Positions 8,867 through 17,537 of a stretch of DNA of 64,000 nucleotides are shown here, in pieces. Below the pieces are notes generated by a model, which saw nothing but the letters and a program-made list of their open reading frames with translations, did no database searches and had not been told where the DNA came from. This DNA comes from Ornithinimicrobium laminariae (GTDB lineage Bacteria; Actinomycetota; Actinomycetes; Actinomycetales; Dermatophilaceae): the NCBI RefSeq assembly GCF_019457945.1, contig NZ_JAHZSU010000002.1:620001-684000 (forward strand). Direction: 5' to 3'. Position numbers and translations under genes: made by a program. The stretch's first letter is position 1. Each line of letters begins with the position of its first letter.

Positions 8867-9891
8867 CCCACCGACACCGGATCCGGGATGTTCGCCACGG
8901 AAAGCCGCTTGCGGAAAGTCCAGTAGGTCCACGTCGTGTAGAGCAACATGATCGGGGTGAAGACCAGCGCAGCACCTGTCATGATCTGCAAGGTCAAGTC
9001 GCTGCTCGAGGCGTTGGTCACGGTGAGCGAAGTCCCGTCGGCCAAGGTCGTCGGCATCACCGCGGGGTAGAGGGCCACAAAGTAGGTTGCCGTTGTGGCG
9101 GCGACGGTGATGACCACGCCGACGAACGCCATACCCTCACGTCCTTGGTGGTTGAACGCCAAGGCCGCGACCAGGGCCACCGCTGCGAGCACCGACAGCA
9201 TCCAGGTCCACGCGGTGCCCTGGGTGAAGCCGAGCCAACTGAGCAAGACGACCGCGCCTAGGGCCGTTGGTGCGCCGAGCCGCCAGCCGAGTGCTTGAGC
9301 GGCGTCGCGGATCGGGCCACGCGTCTTGAGTGCCAAGAAGAATGCCCCGTTGGTCAGGCTGAGGCCCACGATGACGGCTCCACCCAGCAGGCTGACCGGG
9401 TTGAGCAGGGTCAGCAGGTTGCCGGTGAACTCAAAGTCCGCGTCAATCGGGAGGCCTCGGACCAGGTTAGTCAGGGCAACACCAACAAGAAAGGGGGCTG
9501 CAATGGAGCCACCGATGATGGTCGCGTCCCAGCGTTTGCGCCACTGCACGTCGTCGCGCTTGGACCGATACTCCAAGCCCATATTGCGCAGGATGAGGGC
9601 GACCAGCAGAAAAAGAAACGGCAAGTAGAACGCCGAGAACATCGTGGCGTACCAGTGCGGGAACGCCGCAAACATGGCCCCACCTGCGGTGATGAGCCAC
9701 ACTTCGTTGCCATCCCAGTGCGGGCCAATGGTGGCGAGCATGACTCGGCGACGCTTTTCGCCCAGGCCTGGCGTGTCGTGACGACCGAGCACGGGCAGCA
9801 GCGCGCCGACCCCGAAGTCAAAGCCTTCGAGCACGAGATAGCCGGCCCAGAGCAGGCCGATAAGGCAGAACCAGATTAGTGGGAGGTCCAT
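8863..9891 (-). CDS. cydB: cytochrome bd oxidase subunit II
   Basis: This 342-aa multi-pass membrane protein starts LIWFCLIGLLWAGYLVLEGFDFGVGALLP, the signature N-terminus of CydB. It continues with IGPHWDGNEVWLITAGGAMFAAFPHWYA, also strongly conserved. CydB forms the quinol-oxidising, oxygen-reducing bd oxidase together with CydA. Length is typical. It begins 18 bp after cydA ends and overlaps cydD by 4 bp. Confidence 0.95.
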   Translation of the reverse strand: MDLPLIWFCLIGLLWAGYLVLEGFDFGVGALLPVLGRHDTPGLGEKRRRVMLATIGPHWDGNEVWLITAGGAMFAAFPHWYATMFSAFYLPFLFLLVALILRNMGLEYRSKRDDVQWRKRWDATIIGGSIAAPFLVGVALTNLVRGLPIDADFEFTGNLLTLLNPVSLLGGAVIVGLSLTNGAFFLALKTRGPIRDAAQALGWRLGAPTALGAVVLLSWLGFTQGTAWTWMLSVLAAVALVAALAFNHQGREGMAFVGVVITVAATTATYFVALYPAVMPTTLADGTSLTVTNASSSDLTLQIMTGAALVFTPIMLLYTTWTYWTFRKRLSVANIPDPVSVG

Positions 9892-9909
9892 GGCGATGTC
9901 CTTTCGGGA

Positions 9910-11364
9910 TCAGTAGGCGAACTGCAGCGGAGCGTCTTCGTCATCGGTCTCCAGCTCTGCCGGGTCAACGAAAGGCTCGGCCCCCCGGACGACGTAGGTC
10001 AAAAAGAGCTTCACTTCGATGACTGCGAGCGCCGCATAGAGGGCTGTATAGACACTCATGGAGACCCAGATCTCGGTGGTGCTGACGGACGGTGAGACGG
10101 CCGAGTTAGTTGTCATCAGGCCATAAACAACCCAAGGCTGACGACCCGCCTCGGTGAAGATCCAGCCGAAGGAGTTGGCAAAAATCGGCAATAACGGCGT
10201 TACAAGGGCAACCGTTGTCCACCACTTGGCGCTCGGCGTGCGATTGCCGCGAGTCACCCACAGCATCAGGGCGGCGATGCCCATCGTGGCAAAACCCAGG
10301 CCCATCATCAGGCGGAAAGACCAGTAGGTCAGCGGGATCACCGGCGCGTAATCATCGGCAGTGACGAGCGCCGCCACCTCTGGGCCGTATTGCTCCCCGA
10401 CTTGGGCTGCCATCGCTGCCTCACTGATCTGCAAGTCATTGATGCCTTCGACTTCGGCATTCCAGTCACCGGTGCCCAGGAAGGACAGCAGGCCGGGGAT
10501 TTCAATGATGCGAGTGGCTTCGCTGCCATCGAGCGGCCCGATCGACAGCACCGAGAATGGCGCATTGTCGGTCGTTTCGTAGAGAGCTTCGGCCGCGGCC
10601 ATCTTCATGGGCTGCACTTCGGTCATGATCTTGCCTTGGATGTCCCCGGTGATCGTGACTGCCAACCCGGACACCAAGGCGACCACGGCGCCCACCCGCA
10701 CAGCCTTGCGATACAGCCGGTCATCTTCAGCGTCGGTGGTGCGTCGCATCAACCAAAACGCGACCCCCATGACCACCGCGCCACCCACCATGTAAGCGGA
10801 GGCAGCGACGTGCGGGAAGGTCACCAATTGCACTTTGTTGGTCAGGATCGCAACGAAGTCGGTCATCTCAGCACGACCCGTCTCGGGGTTGAACCGATAG
10901 CCGACGGGGTTTTGCATGAAGGAGTTGGCAGCCAGGATGAAGTAGGCGGACAGGAGCGTGCCGATGTGAACCAGCCACATGGAGGCGGCGTGCAGTTTTT
11001 CGGGGATGCGACCCCAACCGAAGATCCAGACGCCGAGGAAGGTCGACTCCAGGAAGAACGCCAGCAGCGCCTCAAAGGCCAAGGGTGCACCGAAGATGTC
11101 CCCGACGAACCGCGAGTAGTCCGACCAGTTCATCCCAAACTGAAACTCTTGGACCAAGCCAGTGACCAGGCCAAGAGCGAAGTTGATCATGAACAACTTG
11201 CCGAAGAACTTGGTGAGGCGCAGATATTCGGGCTTGTGGGTTCGTACCCACTGGGTGTGGAATCCCGCGACGATGGCGGACAGGCCAATCGTGACCGGTA
11301 CAAACAAGAAGTGATAGACGGTCGTGATGGCGAATTGCCACCTGGCCAGGTCAACAGCATCCAC
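9910..11364 (-). CDS. cydA: cytochrome bd oxidase subunit I
   Basis: This 484-aa membrane protein starts at a GTG (11362-11364) with GGGGAG 5 nt upstream. It contains the CydA heme-ligand opening LARWQFAITTVYHFLFVPVTIGLS (the His near residue 18), KFFGKLFMINFALGLVTG, FAFEALLAFFLEST-type segments, and the conserved EAGRQPWVVYGLM motif near residue 390. It has a short Q-loop. The enzyme is the high-affinity, non-proton-pumping terminal oxidase used at low oxygen or under respiratory inhibition. It is the first gene of the cyd-blaI-M56 operon. Two palindromic operators lie 23-56 bp upstream of its start. Confidence 0.95.
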   Translation of the reverse strand: MDAVDLARWQFAITTVYHFLFVPVTIGLSAIVAGFHTQWVRTHKPEYLRLTKFFGKLFMINFALGLVTGLVQEFQFGMNWSDYSRFVGDIFGAPLAFEALLAFFLESTFLGVWIFGWGRIPEKLHAASMWLVHIGTLLSAYFILAANSFMQNPVGYRFNPETGRAEMTDFVAILTNKVQLVTFPHVAASAYMVGGAVVMGVAFWLMRRTTDAEDDRLYRKAVRVGAVVALVSGLAVTITGDIQGKIMTEVQPMKMAAAEALYETTDNAPFSVLSIGPLDGSEATRIIEIPGLLSFLGTGDWNAEVEGINDLQISEAAMAAQVGEQYGPEVAALVTADDYAPVIPLTYWSFRLMMGLGFATMGIAALMLWVTRGNRTPSAKWWTTVALVTPLLPIFANSFGWIFTEAGRQPWVVYGLMTTNSAVSPSVSTTEIWVSMSVYTALYAALAVIEVKLFLTYVVRGAEPFVDPAELETDDEDAPLQFAY

Positions 11365-11386
11365 ATGAACTCCCCAGGGCGGACTA

Positions 11387-11420
11387 ACTACGTTACGTAG
11401 TAGAAACTACACGAGGTAGT
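11387..11420. promoter_or_regulatory. two tandem BlaI-type palindromes upstream of cydA
   Basis: Two 15-bp palindromes of the form ACTAC-N5-GTAGT sit side by side: ACTACGTTACGTAGT (11387-11401) and ACTACACGAGGTAGT (11406-11420), with centres 19 bp apart. The first is a perfect 7+1+7 palindrome. The spacing places both dimers on nearly the same helix face. The half-site matches the ACTAC/GTAGT core known for BlaI-family repressors, and a blaI gene is in the operon it would control. Binding by that BlaI is an inference. Confidence 0.75.
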
Positions 11421-11534
11421 TGGGGGTTGTCATACGAGGCTGAGCGTGCGTGTGCTTCCTAGAGGAGCAATAAGAGCGAAACCGGGCAGATCTCGCTCAT
11501 ATCGCTGCGCTAGGTGACATCGGCACTAGTTACT
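11421..11534. other. intergenic region between pxpC and cydA operators
   Basis: This noncoding stretch separates the end of the pxp operon from the cyd control region; both operons run leftward. It contains a short inverted repeat, GAGCGA (near 11474) with TCGCTC (near 11492), that might be part of a weak terminator. Nothing else is recognisable. Confidence 0.4.
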
Positions 11535-12389
11535 TCAGCGGAAGCGCACCGCTTGCCCTGGCTGTAGTTGCGCCGCCCGGTCAACATCGGCTTCAGTCAG
11601 CACGCCAATCACCGGATAGCCACCCGTCACCGGATGATCATTCAAGAAGATAATCGGTTGGCCACTCGGGGGCACTTGCACGCAACCGCGCACCATCGCT
11701 TCGCTCGGCAACTCCTGATCTTGATATGCAGGGTCGCGGGTGAGCGAATCACCCTCGAGTCGCACGCCAACCCGGTTGCTCCGACTACTGACCGACCAGG
11801 TCTTGCCCGAGATTCCCGATTGGTCGCTAAACCACTCAGTGCGCGGCCCCGGCAATAGCGTCAACTCCACCGTGCCGGTCGCCGGAACTGCGCTGGCCAC
11901 CGCGTCAACATTGGGGAACTTGCCCTCAAACTCACCAATCGGCAGGACATCGCCAGCGCGGACCTGCGCCGGCCCGAGGCCAGCCAAGGTGTCGGTGGAG
12001 CGAGAGCCCAAAACCGCTGGCACATCAAAGCCGCCTCGGACGGTGAAGTAGGTCCGCAGACCTCGTGCCGGTTGCCCCACCCGGATGACGTCACCGTCAT
12101 CCAGTTGGAGCACCGCATTGTGCGGTCGACGGTGGCCGTTCACCGAAATCTCGGCATCCGCCCCAGTGAACGCCACAATTGCGGCGCCCTTCACGGTTGC
12201 GGCAAACCCGCCGAAGGTGATTTCGATGGCCGCCAGACCCTCACTGTGTGCCACCATTCGGGCGCCAAGCTCGTAGGCACCACGATCGACAGCGCCGGAG
12301 AGACCGACGCCGACTGCCGCATACCCAGGTCTTCCGCTGTCTTGCAGGAGCGCCAACGGGCCGGGAGCAATCACCTCGATACTGCTCAT
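11535..12389 (-). CDS. pxpC: 5-oxoprolinase subunit PxpC (biotin-dependent carboxyltransferase family, KipA-like)
   Basis: This 284-aa protein carries the AHS2/KipA signature: VIAPGPLALLQDSGRPGYAAVGVGLSGAVDRGA (residues 5-37, quoted in part), ITFGGF, RTYFTVRGGFDVPAVLGSRSTD, and FLNDHPVTGGYPVIGVL near the C-terminus. PxpC with PxpB phosphorylates 5-oxoproline, and PxpA then opens the ring to glutamate with ATP hydrolysis. It overlaps pxpB by 4 bp. The order transporter-pxpA-pxpB-pxpC supports detoxification or reuse of 5-oxoproline, a spontaneous glutamine product. Confidence 0.92.
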   Translation of the reverse strand: MSSIEVIAPGPLALLQDSGRPGYAAVGVGLSGAVDRGAYELGARMVAHSEGLAAIEITFGGFAATVKGAAIVAFTGADAEISVNGHRRPHNAVLQLDDGDVIRVGQPARGLRTYFTVRGGFDVPAVLGSRSTDTLAGLGPAQVRAGDVLPIGEFEGKFPNVDAVASAVPATGTVELTLLPGPRTEWFSDQSGISGKTWSVSSRSNRVGVRLEGDSLTRDPAYQDQELPSEAMVRGCVQVPPSGQPIIFLNDHPVTGGYPVIGVLTEADVDRAAQLQPGQAVRFR

Positions 12390-13018
12390 CGGCGTGCCTT
12401 GACGAAGCGGACGGTTGCACCAGGCGACAACAGCGCGGGTGCCTCACGGTCGGTGTCCCACATGGTCTCGTTGGTGGTGCCGATCAACTGCCAACCTCCC
12501 GGTGACGTGCGTGGATAGACTGCGCTGAACTCGCCGGCGAGCGCCACAGCACCCGGCGGCACTTTAGTGCGCGGCTCGTCACGACGAGGAACAACCAACC
12601 GTGAGTCGCCACCCACGAGATAGGCGAAACCGGGAGCAAACCCAAAGAACCCGACGGTCCATGTCGTCTCGGTATGCGCCGCGATCACTTCGCGAGTCGA
12701 GAGGCCGGTGTGTTTAGCCACGTCATCGAGGTCTTCGCCGTCATAGCGGACTTTGACTTCGACCTGTTCACCTGCTTCTTGTCCAAGCTCAGCAGTCTCG
12801 TCGAGGTGGGAAGCCAAGTTGGTGATGTGCACGCCGAGACCCTGCAACACGGCTGGCTTGCTAACCCTCAGCATCAGGGTGCGGGCGGCCGGCACTAACT
12901 CCGAAACACCCGGCAGGTCGGCCTGCTCCATCAAGGCGTGCAGGGCTGCGACCTGTTGCAGAGAGTCGACTTCGCAGAGCAACGCCCGCTCGCCGAGCGG
13001 CCGGATCGTGACGTCCAT
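12386..13018 (-). CDS. pxpB: 5-oxoprolinase subunit PxpB (KipI-like)
   Basis: This 210-aa AHS1/KipI-family protein has RPLGERALLCEVD at the N-terminus, YDGEDLDDVAKHTGLSTREVIAAHTETTWTVGFFGFAPGFAYLVG in the middle (quoted in part) and PRTSPGGWQLIGTT toward the end, all hallmark KipI motifs. It is the partner of PxpC in the ATP-dependent 5-oxoprolinase. It lies 1 bp from pxpA and overlaps pxpC by 4 bp, so translation is probably coupled. Confidence 0.92.
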   Translation of the reverse strand: MDVTIRPLGERALLCEVDSLQQVAALHALMEQADLPGVSELVPAARTLMLRVSKPAVLQGLGVHITNLASHLDETAELGQEAGEQVEVKVRYDGEDLDDVAKHTGLSTREVIAAHTETTWTVGFFGFAPGFAYLVGGDSRLVVPRRDEPRTKVPPGAVALAGEFSAVYPRTSPGGWQLIGTTNETMWDTDREAPALLSPGATVRFVKARR

Positions 13019-13019
13019 G

Positions 13020-13787
13020 TCAGCTCACAAACTTCTCGATGGACACACCCGCGGCAATAAGTTCAGCGCGGACCTTCTCGGCCATCTGCACTGCTCCGGG
13101 GGAATCACCGTGGGTGCACAGCGAGTCAGCAGACACCTCGACCTGCGAGCCATCTTGGGCCGTGATGTAGCCCTGCGTGACTAGCGTGACCATCCGCTGC
13201 GCGACCTCATCCGGATCATGCAGCAAGGCACCCGGTTGGCTGCGTGAGACGAGACGGCCTTCAGGCGTGTAGCCGCGATCGGCGAACGCCTCTGTCACCG
13301 TGCGCAACCCCTGATCTGCACCGATGCGCAGCGAGGCGGCACCCGGCAGACCCAGGATCGGCAAAGACGAGTCGTATGCAGTGATGGCTTCGACAACGGC
13401 CTTGGCTTGGCCCTCGTTGTCAATCACTGCGTGATAGAGCGCTCCATGCGGCTTCACATAGACGACGCGGGTGCCAGCAGCACGACACATCGCCTCAAGG
13501 GCACCCAGTTGATAGAGGACATCGGCGGCTAGCTCCGCCGGGTCAATGTCAATGAACCGGCGGCCAAACCCGGCCAGGTCGCGATAGCCGACTTGGGCCC
13601 CGACTGCCACACCGCGTTTCGCGGCCTGAGCAACCGTGCGGCGCAGGGTCAACGGGTCGCCGGCGTGGAAGCCACACGCCACGTTGGCGCTGGTGACGAT
13701 GTCGAGCATTGCCTCGTCATCACCCAGTTTCCAGGTGCCAAACGACTCGCCAAGGTCAGCGTTCAGATCAACAACATGACTACTCAT
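13020..13787 (-). CDS. pxpA: 5-oxoprolinase subunit PxpA (LamB/YcsF family)
   Basis: Starting at the ATG (13785-13787) that overlaps the transporter stop, the protein is 255 aa, the usual size. An upstream in-frame start at 13916 lies within the transporter gene. It begins with VDLNADLGESFG and continues with IVTSANVACGFHAGDP, VGAQVGYRDLAGFGRR and VKPHGALYHAV, the defining LamB/YcsF motifs. It performs the ring-opening step of 5-oxoproline hydrolysis. Confidence 0.94.
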   Translation of the reverse strand: MSSHVVDLNADLGESFGTWKLGDDEAMLDIVTSANVACGFHAGDPLTLRRTVAQAAKRGVAVGAQVGYRDLAGFGRRFIDIDPAELAADVLYQLGALEAMCRAAGTRVVYVKPHGALYHAVIDNEGQAKAVVEAITAYDSSLPILGLPGAASLRIGADQGLRTVTEAFADRGYTPEGRLVSRSQPGALLHDPDEVAQRMVTLVTQGYITAQDGSQVEVSADSLCTHGDSPGAVQMAEKVRAELIAAGVSIEKFVS

Positions 13788-15025
13788 GTCCACAGTGTCC
13801 CAAGGCTCGACAGCGACTGGAAGCCCAGGAACAGCGTCAGTAGCCAGGCGAGCACACCGATGATGAGCAACCACTTCGGGTAGACGTAACCCTGCAGCAG
13901 GTCGCGGCGGCGCCACGCTGCATACAAGATCACCGTGAAGCCAAGAGGCAGGATCACGCCGTTGAACGCGCCGACAAAGAGCAGGAGGGTGACTGGCGCC
14001 TGGCCGAGAACCACGAACAGGAACGCGCAGACGATGATGAAGATAACGGTGATGAGGCTTCGAGTGCGCTCGGAGGTTTTGCTCGTCGTCAGGAAGGATG
14101 CGCTGGTGTAGGAAGCGCCGATCACCGAGGTCAGCGCAGCGGCCCAGAAGATGACGCCAAAGGCCCGCAGGCCAAACTCGCCCGCTGCAAACTCGAATGC
14201 GCTAGCCGCGGGGTTGCTCGGGTCAAGGTTGGCACCTTGGCTGACCACACCGAGGATAGCCAGGAAGAAGATGGTGCGCATGACGCCGGTGACCAGGATG
14301 CCGACCACTGAGCCGGTCGCGATGGAGCGGACGTGGCTGGGGCCAGTTTCGCCAGCGTCAATGAGTCGGTGCGCACCCGCATACGTGATGTAGCCACCAA
14401 CAGTGCCACCGATCAACGTGGTGATGATGAGGAAGTCGATGGTGTCGGGGGCAAAGGTCTGGACCGCGGCTTCGGCGACCGGTGGGTCGGTGGTGAAGGC
14501 GATGATGGTCGTGATCAGGATCATCAGCCCACCCAGGACGACCACGATGCGGTCTAGTGCCATGCCCGCGCGCTTGCTCATGAAGACGCCGATGGCGAGC
14601 GCGGCGGAGATGACAGCACCGACAGTCGGGTTCATGCCGAGCATCGCGTCCAGGCCGAGGCCGGTGCCTGCAATGTTGCCGATGTTAAAGGCCAAACCGC
14701 CGGTGACGATCAGCAGGGCCAGCAACCAACCGAGGCCGGGTGCGATCTTGTTGGCTAGTTCATTGCCGCGCAGCCCAGAGACCCCGATGACGCGCCAAAC
14801 GTTCATCTGGACGGCAATGTCGACCAAGATCGAGACTCCGATGGCGAACGCAAATGCGGCGCCAATCTCAATCGTGAAGTTGGTGGTTTGGGTGATGAAG
14901 CCAGGCCCGACAGCCGATGTGGCCATCAGGAACATCGCCCCGAGTAGCGCACTGCGCTTACCCTTCGGCTTGCCCCCCGTGGGCTTATGGCTTTCCTTCG
15001 TGGTCTTTGCCGGTTCGCTCGCCAT
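13784..15025 (-). CDS. Nramp-family transporter (YcsG-like), probable 5-oxoproline-linked permease
   Basis: This 413-aa protein with about 11 hydrophobic segments starts at ATG 15025, which has GGAGA 6 nt upstream; the GTG at 15073 lacks a good ribosome site. The first helix has SAVGPGFITQTTNFT. It replaces the DPGN metal-binding motif of true Nramp Mn/Fe transporters, so metal transport is doubtful. Bacillus subtilis has the same pairing (ycsG next to ycsF and kipI/kipA). I infer import of 5-oxoproline or a related lactam. It heads the pxp operon and is divergent from a GntR regulator. Confidence 0.82.
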   Translation of the reverse strand: MASEPAKTTKESHKPTGGKPKGKRSALLGAMFLMATSAVGPGFITQTTNFTIEIGAAFAFAIGVSILVDIAVQMNVWRVIGVSGLRGNELANKIAPGLGWLLALLIVTGGLAFNIGNIAGTGLGLDAMLGMNPTVGAVISAALAIGVFMSKRAGMALDRIVVVLGGLMILITTIIAFTTDPPVAEAAVQTFAPDTIDFLIITTLIGGTVGGYITYAGAHRLIDAGETGPSHVRSIATGSVVGILVTGVMRTIFFLAILGVVSQGANLDPSNPAASAFEFAAGEFGLRAFGVIFWAAALTSVIGASYTSASFLTTSKTSERTRSLITVIFIIVCAFLFVVLGQAPVTLLLFVGAFNGVILPLGFTVILYAAWRRRDLLQGYVYPKWLLIIGVLAWLLTLFLGFQSLSSLGTLWT

Positions 15026-15109
15026 GTGCGTCTCCGTAACGCTCGAGTCCTGCGGTGAGTTAGTGCCGCCCACAGAGCCGCACCATTGCGAATAGCCACG
15101 AACCTAACG

Positions 15110-15130
15110 ATTGTTCAACAATTGCACAAT
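15110..15130. promoter_or_regulatory. palindromic operator between the pxp operon and gntR
   Basis: ATTGTTCAACAAT (15110-15122) is a 6+1+6 palindrome, directly overlapped by ATTGCACAAT (15121-15130), a 4+2+4 palindrome. TTGT/ACAA half-sites are common for FCD-type GntR regulators. It lies in the 128-bp divergent gap, so the adjacent GntR protein is the obvious candidate binder. Confidence 0.6.
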
Positions 15131-15153
15131 AGGTCGATCTGTATGTTGTCCCT

Positions 15154-15861
15154 ATGAACCCGCGACCCGACCCGGCTCACACCTCGGGCCTCATCGAACA
15201 ACTCGAGGTTGCGTCGACTCGCTTTGCTCAGCCGCGGTCAGCGCCGGAGCGAGTCGCAGATTTCTTACGCGAAGAAATCGTTCAGGGCCGCCTGGTTAGC
15301 GGGACTCAACTCACCGAAGAGTCGATTAGCGGCACGCTTTCGGTAGCTCGCAACACGGTGCGGGAGGCTTTCACCCTGCTCACAGGCGAGCGGCTCGTCA
15401 TCCGGGAAGCCCACCGTGGCGTTTTCGTGACTCGCCTCTCGCTGCCCGATATTGAGGATCTCTATCGGATGCGGCGCATCATCGAGCCCTCCGCGCTTCG
15501 GTCCGGCCCTGAGTTTGGCCCATCGAGCATCGAGTCATTGCAGGCAGCTGTGAGAGACGGTCTCTCGGCCCGCGAGTCAGGCGACCGACATGGCGTGGCA
15601 TCAGCAAATCAGTCGTGGCACCGCGTCGTCGTTGGCTTGGCTGGAAGCAAACGCCTTAACCACACGATGTCGGGGCTATTGGCTGAAATGCGTTTGATCT
15701 TTGCTCAAATGGGCAACGTCGAGGATTTCCATATCAAGTATCTGGTTAGGAATGCTGAGATCACCGATCGGGCAATATCCGGCGAGCGGGATGAGGCTGC
15801 ACGCGGCCTGGATACCTACCTCGAAGAAGCTATCGCTGACATACAAGAACGTCTTTGCTAA
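15154..15861 (+). CDS. GntR-family regulator with FCD domain
   Basis: This 235-aa protein has an N-terminal winged helix (residues 30-95: RVADFLREEIVQGRLVSGTQLTEESISG, then VARNTVREAFTLLTGERLVI, quoted in parts). A helical FCD effector domain follows with the metal/ligand residues in LYRMRRIIEPSAL and ANQSWHRVVVGLAGS. This is the FadR subfamily, which typically senses carboxylic acids. Divergence from the 5-oxoproline operon suggests it controls that operon, perhaps with 5-oxoproline or glutamate as ligand (inference). Its end overlaps cobQ by 4 bp tail to tail. Confidence 0.9.
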   Translation: MNPRPDPAHTSGLIEQLEVASTRFAQPRSAPERVADFLREEIVQGRLVSGTQLTEESISGTLSVARNTVREAFTLLTGERLVIREAHRGVFVTRLSLPDIEDLYRMRRIIEPSALRSGPEFGPSSIESLQAAVRDGLSARESGDRHGVASANQSWHRVVVGLAGSKRLNHTMSGLLAEMRLIFAQMGNVEDFHIKYLVRNAEITDRAISGERDEAARGLDTYLEEAIADIQERLC

Positions 15862-17429
15862 TGCCACCCTGGGCCGTCACCCGCAGGCGTTGCCGAAGTG
15901 GCCATATTGAGCAGATGCCCCATATCGACCTCGGCCTCGATCCAGTCCGCTAGGCGATCAGCTTGGCCATCAAGAGCCGCTGCATAAGTCGTCGCTGAAG
16001 GAGTGAAATCGCGCTTGCGGTCCAATGCGACTTGAGTCAAAAAGTCCTGCCGGAAGCCGTCGGAGTCAAAGAGCCCGTGCAGGCTGGTGCCATAGGTCGG
16101 GGTCGGGCGGGTCACGGCTGCACCCTCCTCTTCACCATCAACTTGCAACCAACTGCCGCCTGAAACCTGGGGTCGCCCCCATCGGATCTGATAGCCGCTG
16201 ACACCAACGCCCGTGTCGTGGGTGTGCCCGGTGCTGCGGCGCACGGTCTTTGGCTCGGTAAACACGGTATGCGCGGGCAGCAATCCGAGGCCGTCGACGG
16301 TCCCTTCGCCCGACTCAAGATCGTCGTCGATGCGCTTGCCAAGCATTTGATAGCCCCCGCAGATGCCCACGATCCAGGCATCGGTGCTGTTCAGCGCGTC
16401 GGCGATGCCTGAGGTTCGCAGCCATGCCAGGTCGTTGACCGTCGCCCGACTCCCTGGCAGCACGATCAAGTCAGCGCGGGCTAGATCGTCAGGGCGCTCG
16501 ACCCAACTGAGCTCAACATCGGGCTCGATCAGCAGCGGGTCGAGGTCCGACGGGTTAGACAGCGAGGGGTAGCGCACGGCGGCCACACGAACCGGTTTGC
16601 CGGTGCGCGAGCCAGCCCCCGGCATACGCCCGGCGTGCATATCGAGAGAGTCCTCAACCCCAAGCATTGGCTCATCGCCCAAGTGCGGCAACACGCCAAG
16701 CACCGGCACACCGTCACGTAACTCGAGGTCAGCAATGCCGTCGTCGAGCAGTGAGGAGTCTCCGCGGAAAGAGTTAAACAGGATGCCGACGACCTGTTTG
16801 CGCAGGTGGTCGGGGAGCAGGTCGAGCGTGCCGTGGGCCGCCGCAAACGCTCCACCTCGATCAATGTCAACGACCAAAATCGCGGGTATGCCGGCAGCAG
16901 CGGCCAGGGGAAGGTTCACCAAGTCGCGGTCCAACAGATTGATCTCGGCGACTCCGCCTGCACCTTCGGCGATGACGATTGGGTAGTCGCCACGTAGCGA
17001 ATCGAGGGCTTTGAGCACTGTCGAGCGGAGGCGTTTGGCGACATCGCCGTAGTCTGCGGCGTTTGTCGTGGCCACATCATCGCCGAGCACAACGACGTGG
17101 CTGGCATTGCGCGAGGGCTTGAGCAAAATCGGATTCATTCGACGGTCCAACTCAACCCGGGCTGCGTGTGCTTGGACTGCTTGCGAGCGACCTACCTCGC
17201 CGCCATCGGGCGTGACTGCGCTGTGGTTAGACATGTTCTGCGCCTTGAACGGCGCAACCCGCAACCCCTTGCGGGCAAACGATCGGCAGAGAGCGGCAGC
17301 CACGGTCGACTTGCCAGCGCCACTGGTGGCACCAGCGACCATCAGGGCGCCCGAGGGGCCAGCCGCAAGGTGGCCACCAGAATCTGCGCCCGCTGGTTCG
17401 CTCGTCTGATGAGACCCGGTGTTTGCCAC
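15858..17429 (-). CDS. cobQ: cobyric acid synthase CobQ
   Basis: This 523-aa protein starts at a GTG. The N-terminal dethiobiotin-synthetase-like ATPase has GATSGAGKSTVAAALCR (P-loop, about residues 33-49) and FKAQNMSNHSAVT, followed by IVIAEGAGGVAEINL. The C-terminal class I glutamine amidotransferase has VGICGGYQMLGK with the catalytic Cys, and a His in TYGTSLHGLFDSDGF. It amidates adenosylcobyrinic acid a,c-diamide at positions b, d, e and g. It is the last cobalamin gene before the defence island. A structured element (17463-17524) lies 34 nt upstream in the sense direction. Confidence 0.95.
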   Translation of the reverse strand: MANTGSHQTSEPAGADSGGHLAAGPSGALMVAGATSGAGKSTVAAALCRSFARKGLRVAPFKAQNMSNHSAVTPDGGEVGRSQAVQAHAARVELDRRMNPILLKPSRNASHVVVLGDDVATTNAADYGDVAKRLRSTVLKALDSLRGDYPIVIAEGAGGVAEINLLDRDLVNLPLAAAAGIPAILVVDIDRGGAFAAAHGTLDLLPDHLRKQVVGILFNSFRGDSSLLDDGIADLELRDGVPVLGVLPHLGDEPMLGVEDSLDMHAGRMPGAGSRTGKPVRVAAVRYPSLSNPSDLDPLLIEPDVELSWVERPDDLARADLIVLPGSRATVNDLAWLRTSGIADALNSTDAWIVGICGGYQMLGKRIDDDLESGEGTVDGLGLLPAHTVFTEPKTVRRSTGHTHDTGVGVSGYQIRWGRPQVSGGSWLQVDGEEEGAAVTRPTPTYGTSLHGLFDSDGFRQDFLTQVALDRKRDFTPSATTYAAALDGQADRLADWIEAEVDMGHLLNMATSATPAGDGPGWH

Positions 17430-17462
17430 TCACCAAGTATCCCGCAGATGGCCTGCCTCCGC

Positions 17463-17524
17463 CCAAGAGCGGACTTGGGACACAAGCGCTAGTTTTGCGG
17501 GGCTCACCTGTCCCAAATCTGTTC
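17463..17524 (-). repeat. structured element, left copy, flanking the defence island
   Basis: Read on the minus strand, this 62-bp element contains TTGGGACA (17516-17509) and TGTCCCAA (17482-17475), an 8-bp inverted repeat with a 26-nt loop, followed by GCTCTTGG. A related copy sits at 33186-33247 on the plus strand. By hand alignment, the arms match at about 17 of 20 and 23 of 27 positions. Several stem differences are compensatory. It lies 14 nt after the HhH-GPD-like gene stop and 34 nt before cobQ. It could be a terminator, a small RNA or a dispersed repeat; no T-run follows. Confidence 0.55.
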
Positions 17525-17537
17525 GGGTTAACTTGGC

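Noticed and set aside
10390-11400. 336-codon plus-strand frame opposite cydA
   Set aside because: It is a His/Gly-rich shadow of the conserved cydA gene and crosses the cyd operators.
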